A stretch of 64,000 bases of DNA from the NCBI GenBank assembly GCA_043228905.1, contig JBHGNT010000011.1, positions 18,290,001 through 18,354,000 on the forward strand, read 5' to 3'. The stretch comes from Azolla caroliniana (Eukaryota > Polypodiophyta). Position 1 is the stretch's first letter; each line of letters starts with the position of its first letter. The notes beneath the pieces were generated by a model that had not been told where the DNA came from, did not search any database, and saw nothing but the letters and a program-made list of their open reading frames with translations. The position numbers were made by a program, and so were the translations under genes. Of this stretch, positions 13,586 to 27,050 are shown piece after piece.

Positions 13586-14563
13586 AGTTGTTTAATTGTA
13601 TTGAGATCTTTTTATAGAAATCAATTGAGTTTTTTAAAACAAAAAATAAATATAAAATATGAGTAATAGAAACGTTTGAGTAATGATGATAAAATATGAG
13701 AAAACAAAAGTGTATACATATATTATTATATATATATATATATATATTTATTTATAAAAGAAGAAGAAGAAGAATGTACTCTCTCTCTTTTACTGCTAAT
13801 TTCTTTTATAGAATTTATTATCGGTATATTTCTTAATTGTTTTTTTTTCTTAGACAGTACTTTTATTATATATATATATACATATATACTGTTTATTTTT
13901 AGTTTATCCGAATTCTGTTTTGGACATGGGCCCACATCAATCTATGCGGGCGCCAATTTCCAATTAAAACAACCACGAAAAAGAAAAAGGCAAAAAGAAA
14001 GAAAGAAAGAAAAAAAGAAAGAAAGAGAGAGAGAAGATATGCATGCATGTGCTGCTTTGTGCGATTGGGGGGGGGGGGGGGGGGGAGTTCACACGCGGAG
14101 GAGGCCAACGTTTTGAATAAAGCAAAGAAAGAAAGAAAGAAGAAGAAGAAGAAGAAATCTATCAAAACATGAATTGCAGGTAGATTGTTTTGTGTCCAAG
14201 AAGAGAGGAGAGCGTTAGAGTTAGATTGGAATGGTAGGGGCGTGTCACACGCATAAAATACGCGCCCGAGGGGCATGTGTTGTGTTGTTGCTATGCTACT
14301 TACTACTATATGTATACAGTATACATATATATAAGAGAGGGATAACAACGGAGAATTGGTAGCATAAAGCAGAAGAAGGTATTATTATTACACTGAATCG
14401 GGAGAAAGGAAAAAAAAGAGAGAGAGGAGAAATAAGTCAGACATGAATTATGCAACTGGTTGTGTGTGTGTGTTAGTGGTAGGTAGAGAGATTTCATGCG
14501 AAAAAACAAAAGAAGAAGGAGAGGAAAAGAGCAAAAAAAGAGAGTAAGGGAATTGACACACAT

Positions 14564-14596
<33 letters not shown>

Positions 14597-14701
14597 TTTG
14601 TGTAGGGCGAGGAGGTGGCATTCGTATGAACGGCCTCTTAAGTAGAAACACTTGCTTTTCAATTTCTTTGCTTTTATTCTTAAATTTATTTACCAGAAAC
14701 C

Positions 14702-14732
<31 letters not shown>

Positions 14733-15173
14733 TAAAGAAAGAAAGAAAGCAGCAAATAAAAAGAAAAAAGGAAAGGGGTTAATTATTATTATTATGCTTC
14801 TCAACTTCCAACTACAATTAGATCCTGCGTCTCTTGGTAACCGGCTATTTCCGGTACTCCTTGCTGATAGTATTCTTTATTATTTGTGCTCTAATAATAA
14901 GATATACGTATAATAAGAAATTATAATATACTATATATATATATATTATTATTATTCATTTATTCTTTTCGATCTGCCTAAAAGGGCACGCAAAAAATAA
15001 CCAGCCTTTTCTTCTTCTTCTTCTTCTTCTTCTTCTTCTGTTTCTGCTTCTTCTTCTGCTTCGTCTGCATTCAACGCCCATCCATCCATCCATCCATCCA
15101 TCCATGGCTGCTCCTCTCCCCTTCTCCTGCTTCGATTCTTAGTCTCTTCTGCTTCTTCTTCTTCTCTGATTCT

Positions 15174-15211
<38 letters not shown>

Positions 15212-15601
15212 CTCTTTTGATCTCTCCCTTCCGTCCCCTTCCTTTTCTTGGCTAGCCTTCTGCAGGACTTGTTCCGAGCCACGGACAGTAGAGTCGAGAT
15301 GGAGAGAAGAGAAGCCACAAGACGTGAGATGGAGACTTGATCATAACAGATCTAGCCCTAAATATCCATTAGACGGGAGGCGCTGGCAGAAGAAACTCTG
15401 AAGTTGAAGAAAGACAGAGAAAGTAGCGAGGTTTGTTTCATCTAAGGGATCCACAAAGATCAAGAGTAAAAGGAAAAGAAAGAGAGAAAGAAAGGAGTAG
15501 AGGAGAGGAGTTTTGATGGATTCACAGAGAGAGACAGGGAGGGAAAGAGATTTTTGCATCTAACATATGCTCGGAAATAAAGAAAGAAAGAGGTAAAAAT
15601 A
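13586..15601 (+). promoter_or_regulatory. Microsatellite-rich upstream and probable 5' UTR region of the gene at 15602
   Basis: No gene. It contains (TA)n near 13729-13747 and 14931-14945, a run of 18 or so G near 14068-14085, (GAAA)n near 13996-14027, (GA)n near 14570-14596, (AAT)n near 14701-14730, (CTT)n near 15010-15040, (CATC)n near 15079-15103 and (CT)n near 15175-15207. The pyrimidine-rich stretch from 15000 to 15250 followed by purine-rich sequence to 15600 resembles a plant leader. The TA tract at 14931 is a possible TATA region, unproven. Confidence 0.35.
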
Positions 15602-18600
15602 ATGGAGATGTCAACTTCGCCTTTCAATGAAGAACCTTCCCCTCTCAGAGCTAACAAGAATGGAAGCGCAATATTATCAACATCGTCTTCTTTCTTCCAC
15701 CATACCTCATCCAAACCTACAGATTCCGCGCCTTCTCAGCACGTACTGAATTCATCAGGTACTATAGAATGTTTTTCTGTTGCATTGAAACTGGCGGAAA
15801 AAATCATGGATTTTCTGTGTTCCGCTGCCATCATCATGTGCAATATCTGAAAGAAAAGTGGCAAGATAGGGAAAATAACAGCACTATTTATTGTTTACAC
15901 AGGTTTTCTTCATGCATTCTTTCGCAGGCACAGAATATCATGCTGTTTCTAGTTTCCATTCTCATCACGTATGCATATATCACATTATCTTTCTATAATT
16001 TGCTTTAAAATTCGTCCCTACACATACATTCTATATATTGGACTCTGAAATTTCATTACATATATATCCTAAGAAACATTGATGGCTTCGTTTCCATTGA
16101 GTATAGTAGAAATAAAAGGATTTCTTGTTCTTGTTTTTTCTTTTGATGGATGCATTCCTTGGGACCTTGCCACTCAAGGTTTGTTTTGTTTTAGATTTCA
16201 AAGTTTATCACAGATGCATTCCACTACATTTGTGTTGCTTTTACCTAGGTCTTATTCGTTTGCTAGAATTCAAAGAATTTCTTGTTTTGCATCCTCATTA
16301 TCATATACTCCTATATACAGGTGTAGGTAACAGAAGAGAGAACTTTATCTCTTTTCAGCAATTCTTGAGCCCTAGAGGTTCGATGGGTGCTAACATTGAA
16401 CCTGGTTTTATGGCCCCCTATTTTATGGAGGAGAAGCCCTGTGCTGCAAAGAAGAACAGAAGGAGAGAGAATCCGGTGGCCTTGTTTACGAATGAAGACT
16501 GCAGTGAAACTGTATTCTTGCCTTCCCAAAAGCGCAAAAGAGCAAATGCAAAGGCAAGTGGGAATGATGGTAAGCTAGCAATACACAAATAACTTGCGAG
16601 TCCTATATACACTCATCTAGTAGTTGGTCTTACAGAAAATGCTGAAATGGTATCACTCATCTAGTGGTTTTTCTTACAGAAAATGGCGAGAAATCAGCTG
16701 GTCAGAAACGCAATGGCAATAAGGGTCGATCTAGAGAGGGTCAACCCTCACCATTAACAAACCAAGCAGACCATTCTCAAAGCATTCTTGGTAAGCGTTG
16801 TCATCAAATCACTTGCTTCATTCTCTATCGCCTGCACTTGCTGACTCCTTAGCTTTGGATGTTGATGGTTTAGGCATGTATGGATTAGATGCCCGAACAC
16901 TGGATTTATCAGAATATGTGAATGACATTTCGTTGGAACACCTAATGTCTCATCAACCTGGTGTATCCCAGAAGCAAGAGATTCGGAGGCCAATTATGAA
17001 TAATAATTCATTTGGAACTCATGTTAACACAATATTGCATAATAATATGGCCCGGCCTCCTCAAGGAGAAACCTCAGCTCCATCCACTTCCATGCCAAAG
17101 CCAGTCGACAATAAACCTCATAGGTTCATGCTAGATCTGGAGTCTCCTCCAGTTGATGAAAACGAAGAAAAGGCGTTGCATGATATGAATAATGTTCAGG
17201 TACATTCTCAGTGGTTTGAGTTCTCTGTAAAGTGTCTCCATTCCCTAGGTTCAGTGATGTGTATTTAATATGATTTGTTGGATGGATGAGTTGAATATGA
17301 TATGATTCAATTGGTTGCAGTCATTTTCTTCTGGATCCAAAATGCTATTTTTAGACAGCAGGAAACCACAGCAATTGTCCACGCAATTTCCTGCGGACAC
17401 ATCATACCTGCATGCAGATTTCTTGAATATTTTCCAGCTTCCTCCTAACGAGTCTTTGGAATGCTCAATGAGACAAGTTGGAGTGCCCTCGGAAAATAAA
17501 TTCTCTTCTTGTGACATGGTTCGGCCTTCACAGCCTTCACGTGAAGACATAAACAGGATTCAACCTTTGTTTTTCTCATTCAATTCTGGCCAAGCAGTTC
17601 AGCATGAAAATTCATGTGATACATTCACGAATTCCAGAATGAATAACTGGTGTAAGACTGAACCACCCACTATGGCTCCTTTACAAAATGGGCTCCTTCA
17701 AACCTGTGTAGGCAATAGGTTTCCTTTCGCTGTTGAACCTGAGATTGTTGAGACTAAGTCAGTCAAGAAGCTTGGGATGCACAGGGCAGATGGATTCGAC
17801 ATAGATCTGAACAAGCAATCATCCGAGGCTGAGGCTGCTGAATCCATTATAGACACAACTCAGATCTTGGCACATTCCTTTAGTCCAACTCCACCTGAAC
17901 CTATAATCGAGAAAAATGTATTGAGTGCATTGAGCACTGTTATGACCAAGGAGAAACAACCTGACTCTCCTACGATGTCCGTATACCCTAATGTAGATCA
18001 ACCAACTGTGGCAAATCAGGTAATCAATTGTCCAATGGTTGTAGATGAAGATGTTCTGACACCTGCCATAAAAACAAATGAAATTAATGTGGTCAAGGAT
18101 GGAACTGAAGATGAGAAGAGTAAGGATCCTGTGTCTCAGTCAATGTGTATTTTAGAACTACAAAAAGATAAACAAGAGAATGCAATTGATAAGCAAGAGG
18201 CTGATTCGGTTTGTTCACCAAACAATCCAGTAGCTGCTTCACCAGAAAATGAAACTGACAAGCAAGAAAACTCTAGAATACAAGTTTCAGAAGCTATGGA
18301 GACTGCAGTTGCTAGTGTTTCAAACAGTTTTCCTCGCTTGTCTTTACCAGATGGCCAGGAAGCCGAGGATGGTTGGAATGGTATGTATTATTTCAAATAT
18401 GGTAGTGGGCTCTTTTTCGATGCATCTTTGTATTGCACATTTTATGATGACCTACATTTCAATGTGCTGCAATGGGTTTTTGAGCTATGGCTATTTAAGG
18501 CAGTTGATCTCACTAGTTCTTTTGATGGGTTTTGATTTATAGATTACTTGTCCAGTTTTGCTAGTTCTTTTATGTGCATCTTTATTATTCTGCCAATATG

Positions 18601-19464
18601 TTTGGCAACATCTGATTTTTTTTTTCTCTTTTCTTTTCTACAGATGTCCCATATTCGCCTGGAGTGCAAGCCACTGCTCGCCTTCTTTGCAAAATGGCGA
18701 GTTCTTCAAGTCCTTTCTATGTTGAAAATGAAGATGGAGGAGGAGGTTCATCTTTACACAAGGGCACCAGTCCTATTCAACGACATGGAAAAACTACGAA
18801 GATAGGTATCCATGGACTAGGGAACAAAACAAGTGAAGAGAAGAACTGGGATGAGGAGAATCTAACTAAAGTTCCTTTAAAAGCTCAGGCCAGAGATGGA
18901 AAAGACCAAGCCATGTGTAATGACAAGGATAATAGCTCAACACACTCAAATGTAAAGAGAAATGGCTTGATTCATGCGCCTCATGAATCACGACCAGTAA
19001 CACCTCTTGCAACTACAGCTAGAAATAGCCCTTCTTCTGAATCAAATGGAAGTCCTAACCCTACTGTTAGGGAAAATACCATTAATGAAGTGTATGGCAA
19101 GGTCAATAGGATAAGGTCAGATCAACTCTATATCAGTGGGTCAAGTAAAGTATCGACCAATCCCTCTATTAAGAAAGAAGGTAAAGTGACCCATACAGTG
19201 GGATCTAATACTAAACTTCTTTTTAACTCTCCAAGCAAAGGTTCCTCTTCTGTACAAAGGAAGAACGAGATGACGAGTGATAGAAAACACTCAATTCAAG
19301 GGGATGGATTCTCAAAGTTACGTCATCCACATACTAGCTCTAGTAAGAGCTGTCTTACATCACAGAAAACCTCAAGTAACTATAGTGTAAAGCCTGGATT
19401 TCCAGCTAAGACTCCACGGCAAGTGCTTCCATATGTAGGAGAAATTAGATATGGGTCCAAATGA
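15602..19464 (+). CDS. Uncharacterised, probably nuclear, Ser/Asn-rich protein, six exons
   Basis: Exons by splice signal and frame: 15602-15758, 16321-16569, 16680-16790, 16853-17199, 17321-18380, 18644-19464; the sum is 2,745 nt, about 914 residues, with no internal stop. I do not recognise the family. What can be seen: basic clusters KKNRRR and SQKRKR near residues 85-125 that could be nuclear localisation signals; a conserved-looking acidic/hydrophobic block (VDGLGMYGLDARTLDLSEY) opening exon 4; a DIDLNK segment in exon 5 that resembles an EAR-type DLN repression motif; long Ser/Asn/Glu/Lys-rich stretches predicted disordered by composition; and a C-terminus ending PYVGEIRYGSK. No transmembrane segment or enzyme motif is visible. 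Intron 4 (17200-17320) and intron 5 (18381-18643) are standard GT-AG, and intron 3 is only 62 nt. The regular splice phases argue for a real gene. A nuclear scaffold or transcription-related role is a guess. Confidence 0.75.
16611..16698 (+). repeat. 44-bp tandem duplication carrying a second splice acceptor
   Basis: ACTCATCTAG begins at 16611 and 16655, and TACAGAAAATG follows in both, so the AG of the exon 3 acceptor exists twice, at 16635 and 16679. Only the distal site gives an open frame; use of the proximal one reads into a TAG after nine codons. The proximal copy also carries a GT at 16650. Confidence 0.8.
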
Positions 19465-21714
19465 GACTTCATCATGCAGTAATTCCCTGTTGAAGCTGCT
19501 TTTTTAGCTTAGTTCTAGGAAAAATATGTTTGTGGATGGTTATCCTACATTTATCTATTTATATTCATTCAAGTGTAACATAAAACAAAATTTCTCCTTC
19601 AGCTTGTCTTGAAGATATCCAGGTTGTTATAATGCCATTTACATGGATATTTAACTTTTGTTTTTTTTACATCTTGTTGTGCTATCATGGAACACTAAGA
19701 AGCTCAAATGTGCATCTTTGTGAGAATACATACAGTAAAGATGTGAAAGAGATTCTCTTGTTCTACATAAGCTTGATCCTCACCTTGCTAAAGATTGTAA
19801 ATCAGCCATAGATGAATTCATTATTATTAATTGCTAATATAGTGCTGCTTCTAGTTATCTTGGCTTTGCTTGTTTTCCTTGCTTCAAGGAATACTAAATC
19901 TTTTCAACACCGAATGTGAAACTTGAATGTGCTCTCCACTTTTGTCGATATTGGAATGTCCTCTTAGGGCAGAAAAGGGGAACTTTGAAAGAAATCTAGT
20001 GCCTACCAACCATAAAATGAAGAAGGGTTTTTGTCTACATATATGTTCATAGGTCAATGTACAACTGAAAACTTAAATACATATACACGACACAACCATG
20101 CAACATCTGACTTGTAGCTCTTGCAAACAATTAGTATTGCAAAACTCCTATAGAGTCCCTTAACATTCTATTGAAAAAGAGTGCTTAATTTCCCAATGCA
20201 TCCAAAATGTCATTCCTCCATTTGACACTCCAAGAAAAAGGCCAAATTGTTCAAAAGTATAAATTACAAGGTACAAATATGTATATATATATATATATAT
20301 ATATGTATCCAAAAACAATACAAATATTTGATGATCAAAATATAGTGAACAATGCCAAATTTGCAAATTAAAATTTTATCCATGATTTGATTTGACTTAG
20401 TACTACTTTTTAAGTCTTGATTATTTGGTATGGGATTGCAGCAGGCGTTGGAAGTCATACATAATTGCCCATCTCAGATATGTCACATTAGCTTACATTT
20501 GAATGGGGAGATGTAGATGGAGCTATTCTTGGAGTAGTTTGCAAATCATTGAGTAGAAATATTGACTATCTTGTGTGCAAAATCATTTGTCTTGTAGGTT
20601 AGTTCTTGTGGATAATACATTAAAGGCCACATCAACTTACTCGTGAGTGGCTTTAGGATTTGGATAGACCTCTATCACAAGATTGAATCATGATTACAAA
20701 ATCAACTTTAGCTTCAAAGTTGGTCAAAGCAACAATGTCAAAGAAATTGAAAGTGTGCAAGAGAATCCGAGCTATGTGATGATGATATACACGATTATAT
20801 TGATGAGGCAAATTGGAGAGCCACAGTGAGAGGGAAGCATCATGAATTGCAAACAACTTCAGTGGGCTAGGCAGATTAGTGGTTCTTTTTTGCCAATCTT
20901 AACTTTCAGGATCTCTTATTTAAAATATCATAGTGCAATTGACATACATATTACCTAGATAAAGTAGGGAAAACAAGATAGGACTAAGATATTGTCACGA
21001 TAGTGGTACGTGGAACGATTGAAGGAAGAGGGAAGATTGTTGAGAATTATGTTGATGCCATTCAAAAGCAATTGTTGACATATAATTGCGGGATATTTGC
21101 GAAGGAAGGACCCATATGTCAAATGTTTTAAAGACAAGTGTTCAACACCCATAATAACTTCAATGGAATGCCTCATCGATATTTATTCAAACAAGAAATC
21201 AACACAATTCAACAATCCATTTTAGAAAAACCACATTACTATTGTTTATGTTAGGGATACTTATTTTCAGCTAGAAAATTGAAGTTTCATATGACACATT
21301 ATTCGATGCATGCATTCTAATTATGCCACGATGAAAGTAGGTTTTGGTGATATCGTATATGGATAATGGAGGAGTTTCAAGGTATATCAGATCGTCTCAG
21401 TTGGGTTGGGTCCATTCATCATTGGAATGCTTGCTTTTGACTATTGATATATAAAAATGGTTCACTTATAAAAAATATCAATTAGTCGTATATGGCAAAT
21501 TGCGAAAAAGAAGAAAAAAACACAAGGTTGGGGATCGTGATATTGATTTAATACAAGGATCCAAAGATAGTTTTATACTTTCTTTCTTTTTTATATCACA
21601 TTTCATAAAATTGTACATAAAATCAGGATACCATTGATAATAATAAAAAACATTCTTGGCTTTTATATTAATGTCTAGTATAATGACACTCCATGACATA
21701 TCTATTGGCAACTT

Positions 21715-21774
<60 letters not shown>

Positions 21775-22635
21775 TACTTTATGAGAAGAAAAAAGTAGAG
21801 GTTAAGCTTAGCGAAAGAGGGGTATACATTTGCGGTCAAAGAAAAGGGAAATGTTTGTGCTTTCCACAATTGTGGCACCTAATACGTCTCAATCAATTTT
21901 CGGATATAGTCTCATTGCTCATCCTCAAGATAAAAGAAAACCTATGTTTCTATTCAACACTTCACCTTGCTAGTTCGAATGTCGAAAGAATAAAGGTAAA
22001 AGTCGGCTCCCATACGTTGGGCCGTAAGGGAACATCAATTTCAAAATCACATCAAGAAGTAACCAAGAAAAATAACTAGAAAGTGTATTTTATCCGCAAA
22101 CTATTCACAAAAGAAAGGAGATTCATGATTTCGAGCCTTTTACATACTAACGAATTGACATTTGCCTGTCTCTCAGCCTTACCATAGTGGAAACTTACAC
22201 AATGGATGTTTCTGAAAATTCTAAAGTCTTTTTTCGAGCCTCGCTAGGCGAAATTTTTATGCTTTGAAAATGACAGCCAAAACAATGCGACATCGGGGAT
22301 TTGTGTGATCATGAAACAATGTGACAATAACTTTTGTCACCACCCTATTATTTGACATAAATACTTTGTTAGAAGTGACTTACAAAGATGGATTGATTCA
22401 CGTCAAAGTTTTTGGAGAACGTTCTGGTAATAACTGTAGCCTTCTATTTCACATCTTAGCAAATGTATTTCACTTTATTTTCAAAACACATTGAGTTTAC
22501 TATGTGCTAAACATTTGAATATAGAGGGTATTGTCTTTTTGTATGTGTGTGTATATTTCATGTTTTATTTTGGATAGACACTTTACAATGTTATGTGTCA
22601 CCTCCATCATAGGTAAAGAGTCGTGTGACATTTTC
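19465..22635. other. 3' flank and AT-rich spacer
   Basis: No gene recognised. (TA)n is present at 20281-20303, and a (CT)n(AT)n compound microsatellite at 21717-21773. Short open frames carry no motif. Confidence 0.4.
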
Positions 22636-23137
22636 TGTTGCAAAATATGAAGCCAAGAACCAAGAGACAACAGACAAGTACAAAGTATAGAGACACAAAT
22701 ATTTTTACGTGGAAAACCATGAATGGGAAAAACCATGGGAGTCCACAAAACTCCTAACTAGATCATTATAGTTGGAAGGAATACAACAGGAGATTCTGAG
22801 GCAACAACATGACGGTTACGACAGAGATTCCTCACTCTTACTCCTACTCACTAGTTACACACACTAGTTACAACTTTTGGTACAATCATCATGATTTGCA
22901 CTAGATATATATATACTAATAGTAATACATACTATGGGCTATTTACAAACATGGCCTATCTTAGGCATACCAAAACATATTTACAAATATGTTCTCTTTC
23001 AGATACATCTCCGGATCTAACCAATCCAGCCCTCGTTGATCTTCGTCCGGCTCCGACACTCTTCCTATCTGGTTCTTGTTCTTCGGACTCCGATCCGGCT
23101 TGTGCTCTTCCCATCCAAAGGGACCTGTTTCCTAACA
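22636..23137 (-). mobile_element. Solo LTR (copia type), 5-bp target duplication TTTTC
   Basis: A 502-bp sequence with TGTT...AACA ends, flanked by TTTTC at 22631-22635 and 23138-23142. It matches the copia LTR at 41787-43632 in the same orientation, including the shared ACGTGGAAAA, AATGGGAAAAACCA and GGGCTATTTACAAA segments. The primer-binding site beside that other LTR places the sense on the minus strand. No internal domain remains, so recombination between two LTRs is the likely origin. Confidence 0.85.
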
Positions 23138-23142
23138 TTTTC

Positions 23143-24069
23143 GAAGGCCTTGGCGAGTGGATGACCATCAAATCCTACCTCTGGTACTTACGAGTTAGAA
23201 AATTATGACATATGCTCATTCACAAAATCAGCCCCTAATTTGGAATCAAATCGTCAATCTTGGGAAGTTTCTAGACAACAATAACATACAATTATGTTAT
23301 TGCTTCATCAATATTTGTTAAATATCGTTCAAGGCTATCATGTGTCAAATTCCCCGCATCATGTCACATGTCGATATGTACCATCTCATTGCCACACGTT
23401 TTGTATTTCCCTAATCAATTTCATGTCAATATCAATTACACACACACACACACACACACATTAGGAAACCCATTCATACTACATTTCGAACACACTCCAA
23501 TGTGCATGTTATGACTACCTACACACAAGATGTTAGTATAGTAGTTTCTTGAGCAAAAGCAACAATCTTGAAAACATGATAATAACAATGTTTAATATCC
23601 CCGACCATTAAAACATGGAATCAAAATACTCTTGATTCATTCTCACTTAATGTATTGCTCATGTAATCCTAGAATACTTCAGAATACTCTTTTCAACATT
23701 CATACAAATAGTCTATTATATGAATATTAGAGAAATACAAACAAACTCCATGTTTCTAACGCATTATTATATTAAACGCAAGCCATATACATACTCTTAA
23801 ACTAGCTTCAATCACCTTTAGAAAGTGTATCCAAGGACAGAAATTTTACCTCTAAACAAGCATTGAACCGAGTTAATTGTGGCTGCCAATTGAAACGCTT
23901 CATGCAACGAGACGAGACATTGGATCGGTTCATGGGGTGAACAACAATTGGATCAAAGTCAGTATTGAAGGGCAAACTTTTTGCCCACCTAGGAAACAAT
24001 CCTATGAAGGCAAACAAAAGCCCCTATTGCAAATAATGACCCCAAGGATTTACATCAAAATATTGAATG
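23143..24069. other. AT-rich spacer
   Basis: No gene recognised. A (CA)n microsatellite lies at 23438-23460. Confidence 0.4.
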
Positions 24070-24140
24070 GTAAGTTCGTTGATCTACTAATCCTAGGTCT
24101 TGGGTTCGAAACCAAGTTTCTCACTTCTTTATTACTTGCT
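24070..24140 (+). mobile_element. tRNA-derived SINE fragment
   Basis: TGGTAAGTTCG followed by GTCTTGGGTTCGAAACC looks like a degenerate box A/box B spacing of a Pol III promoter. It shares the box B region and the TTTCTCAC/TTTCCTCAC tail with the fragment at 45866. It is too short and diverged for a firm call. Confidence 0.4.
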
Positions 24141-27050
24141 GTTACATCCAAAAGCATTCTCTCTGTCTCTGTCTGTCTGTCTCTCCCCTGTTCCCTTTGC
24201 CTCTCCTCTCTGATTCTCTGTTTCCATGTCTGTTTGTTGTGCCTATGCATGTACGAAGAGGCGTTGAAGAAGAAGGACACACAGATTGCCTTCTCCTATT
24301 ACTCGTTAGGAGTGACATTCATTCTCTTCTTTATTCTTCTGCTTTTTTTTCAACCTAATCCTAACCCGTTGCTTCTTCTTCTTTTTTTGGTTGGATTTAG
24401 ACCTTCGAGCTCAAAATTTCCGGTCTTCTCTCATGAAATCGTATTCTTGTGGGGCCTCTTTAACCCTAGAGATATTCTATGGAGGGAGAATCGATGGCTC
24501 TTCTGTTTTCATTTTGATTTATATGTTAGGGTTAGTGGGTGAGGTAAGAAAAAAGTATGCGTTTTCTTTACAAACTAACATGACCTCTGGTCTGGTTAAC
24601 AGTAGAAATGAAGCGCATGGGGAAATCGCCGTATGAATGAGAAGCCCATGTTCTTATCAGAAGAATTTCAATGTGTGAGAGAAGCTGTGTCTTTATCTCA
24701 ATCTGCGTGGGGGGTTATTATAACTATTGCTACTTGTTGCTATAGAAAAACTTCAAGGTATCCCTGATTTGTTTTCTCTATCTTCCCGAATGCCCCACAC
24801 TTTCTTTCTTCCCACAGATGCCATTGATACTCACCCAAACTGAGCAATTGCAAGTGCCATTTGAACAATTTTATTTCAATATTGAACTTCTTAACCATTC
24901 ATTTCATTATCCATCAGACTAGCAATTAACTGTGTTTTCCTCTCCCATATTCAGTTATATCAATCTTTATCTTTATATATTGAGTTACCTCTATATATTA
25001 TCGTGAATCTCTTCCGAGAAACCATCGTTTTCTTATCAGAAGCTGTGTGGCGTTCAGGTAAGTGGAAGTGCTGGGATCAAACTTAGAGACTGTTGTTATT
25101 GGCTCTTTGGTTCTTGTCTGCATTCCCAGTGTCTTTTCATGTCTCATTCCCAATGTCATTTCAGGCAAGATCCAATTTCTTTTGGAAACTCTTCATTTGA
25201 ACCTTTGATGCATAACATACCTACTTGCATTCCCAGTGTCTTTTCATGTCTCATTCCCAATGTCATTTCAGGCAAGATCCAATTACTTTTGGAAACTCTT
25301 CATTTGAACCTTTGATGCATAACATACCTACTACAGAGTTCTCTCAGAAGCTGCTAGCAGCACTGGAAATGAAAATCAGATGCCAATGTTTAGCTGTATT
25401 GTGGAAAAGCCATCTTTTTTTTAATGCAGAAAAGCTGTCACATATTTGGCTTTCTGTTGTAAATATGTGGTAAAATCAAGAAAGGGAAGGAGATAGAAAA
25501 TTGATTGATTGTGTTGATGAGGGCCCGCAGCTCTGCATCAGCTAAAGTTCTCCGAATCCACCCTCTCGGTGCAATCTATGATATCTCAGGGCACATTCTA
25601 ATCTGAAGAAAACCCAAGAGATTCTAATATTTTGGATCTATGAGATATCACACTGTAGATAAATGTGGGAAGAATCTTCAAATACCCTTTTCAAAATAGT
25701 GCAGTCTGAAAAATGTGGGACGAATCTTCATTTGACACTCTTGTAGTGATGGAGCTTAGCAGCTTATCCATGCAGAAGACATGAATTTCCTGCACTCTTT
25801 CCATCAATATCATCAACTTGGACTTGAGAAAACAAACTTGGCATGATGCTAACGGGAAAACGGGAGCTCATGAAACCCGCTCCTTTTCATGATGAACTGG
25901 CTCATGTTATAATAGCGAATCCACTGATATGTCCTACTCAATCAAGAATAGGCAGCTTTGATGAGTATGATCAATACTATGCTGTGATAGAGTATGACCT
26001 TACAACTTATGATGCCTATGAATATCAGATAGCTTGCAGTTGGTTGAATTGTGCTTATGGTTTGGCTGTGATGACCTCTGACATCATATTTTAAGACAAA
26101 GGAGAGAAGAGAATGACCATATAATTCAAGTTGATGATTTTCATTTAAGCAGGCGTGTCCAGATAGAATTATGAAAGAACATGATTCTTGGAGAAGAAAT
26201 CATATCTTGTCAAGGAAGGATCAAGACTGATTAGAAGGCTTCAAGGGAAAATTGTGTTCTGTTGTATGAGAATGAACTACAAGGAAATGAACAATGGTAA
26301 TGCGTTGAGTAAGAAGCATGATAAATTTCAAAGGTGAAATTAGTAGAGGACATGGGTGGTTGTCAAACGGGAATGATGCAGCTAGGAATAGGGTTAATAC
26401 ATCGCCTCATTGGAGAAAGAGGGGGCAAAAGATGATCATTTATGATTTTAAGGTCTGGAGATCAAAGCTGAAAAGACAATAAGTGGAATTTCTTCAGAGA
26501 AAATTGGAAATTTGTCTCACATTCAAGACGATGACAGTGAATGGGCTTTCAAAGATTAGGTCAAAGGGCCAATGAATGGAAATACAAATTATTCTGGTTT
26601 CCAAGATTGTAAACATTTGAGTCTGATTCTAAAGAAAAAACACAAAGAGGTAAGAAATTGTCAACTCCATAACGAGTACAGAGATCAGCAAACTCAAAGT
26701 TAAGGTCAATGTGCCCATGTTTAAAGCCAAGCTTTTGCAATTTTCTAATGAATGAAAATCATTGTGTTGGAAAACTGAAAGTGTTTCAGCAGAAGAATAT
26801 AGTAATAGAACACAACTTGAGGTTAATGAACTGGATAAGGAAGGTGGTGATTCAGTCTTTAAATCAGATGGTAAAGCAGATGTGGATAATCTGGACATCC
26901 ATTTTGATGACGATGGTTTTTTCAGCTTCATGAGTGTTCACTACTAGTTACTATTGAAACCCACCCTACATTTGTAATGGACGACCAAATGAGGTTTTTG
27001 TCCTGTTTTATTGTCTATATAACAAGCTACATTCAATGAGATAATTGAAC
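24141..27050 (+). pseudogene. Possible decayed or non-coding transcribed locus
   Basis: This stretch is less AT-rich than the spacers and has several gene-like short frames (24391-24636, 25843-26094 and 26762-26947, the last ending in an acidic DNLDIHFDDDGFF segment) but no consistent exon chain. A GTGAG|GTAAGA site at 24537-24547 looks like a donor. Readable peptide pieces change frame and meet stops, as in a pseudogene. I do not recognise the family. A long non-coding transcript is an alternative. Confidence 0.25.
25121..25332 (+). repeat. 106-bp tandem duplication, nearly identical copies
   Basis: GCATTCCCAGTGTC begins at 25121 and again at 25227. The two 106-bp copies differ at about one internal base (AATTTC versus AATTAC) plus the last base, so the event is recent compared with other repeats here. 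Confidence 0.9.

Noticed and set aside
13899-14804. Long minus-strand frames rich in Phe, Ser and Leu
   Set aside because: They translate GA, GAAA, AAT and poly-G microsatellites; no motif and no consistent start.
22626-22635. LTR start at TGAC (22626)
   Set aside because: No matching target duplication; starting at 22636 gives an exact TTTTC pair.
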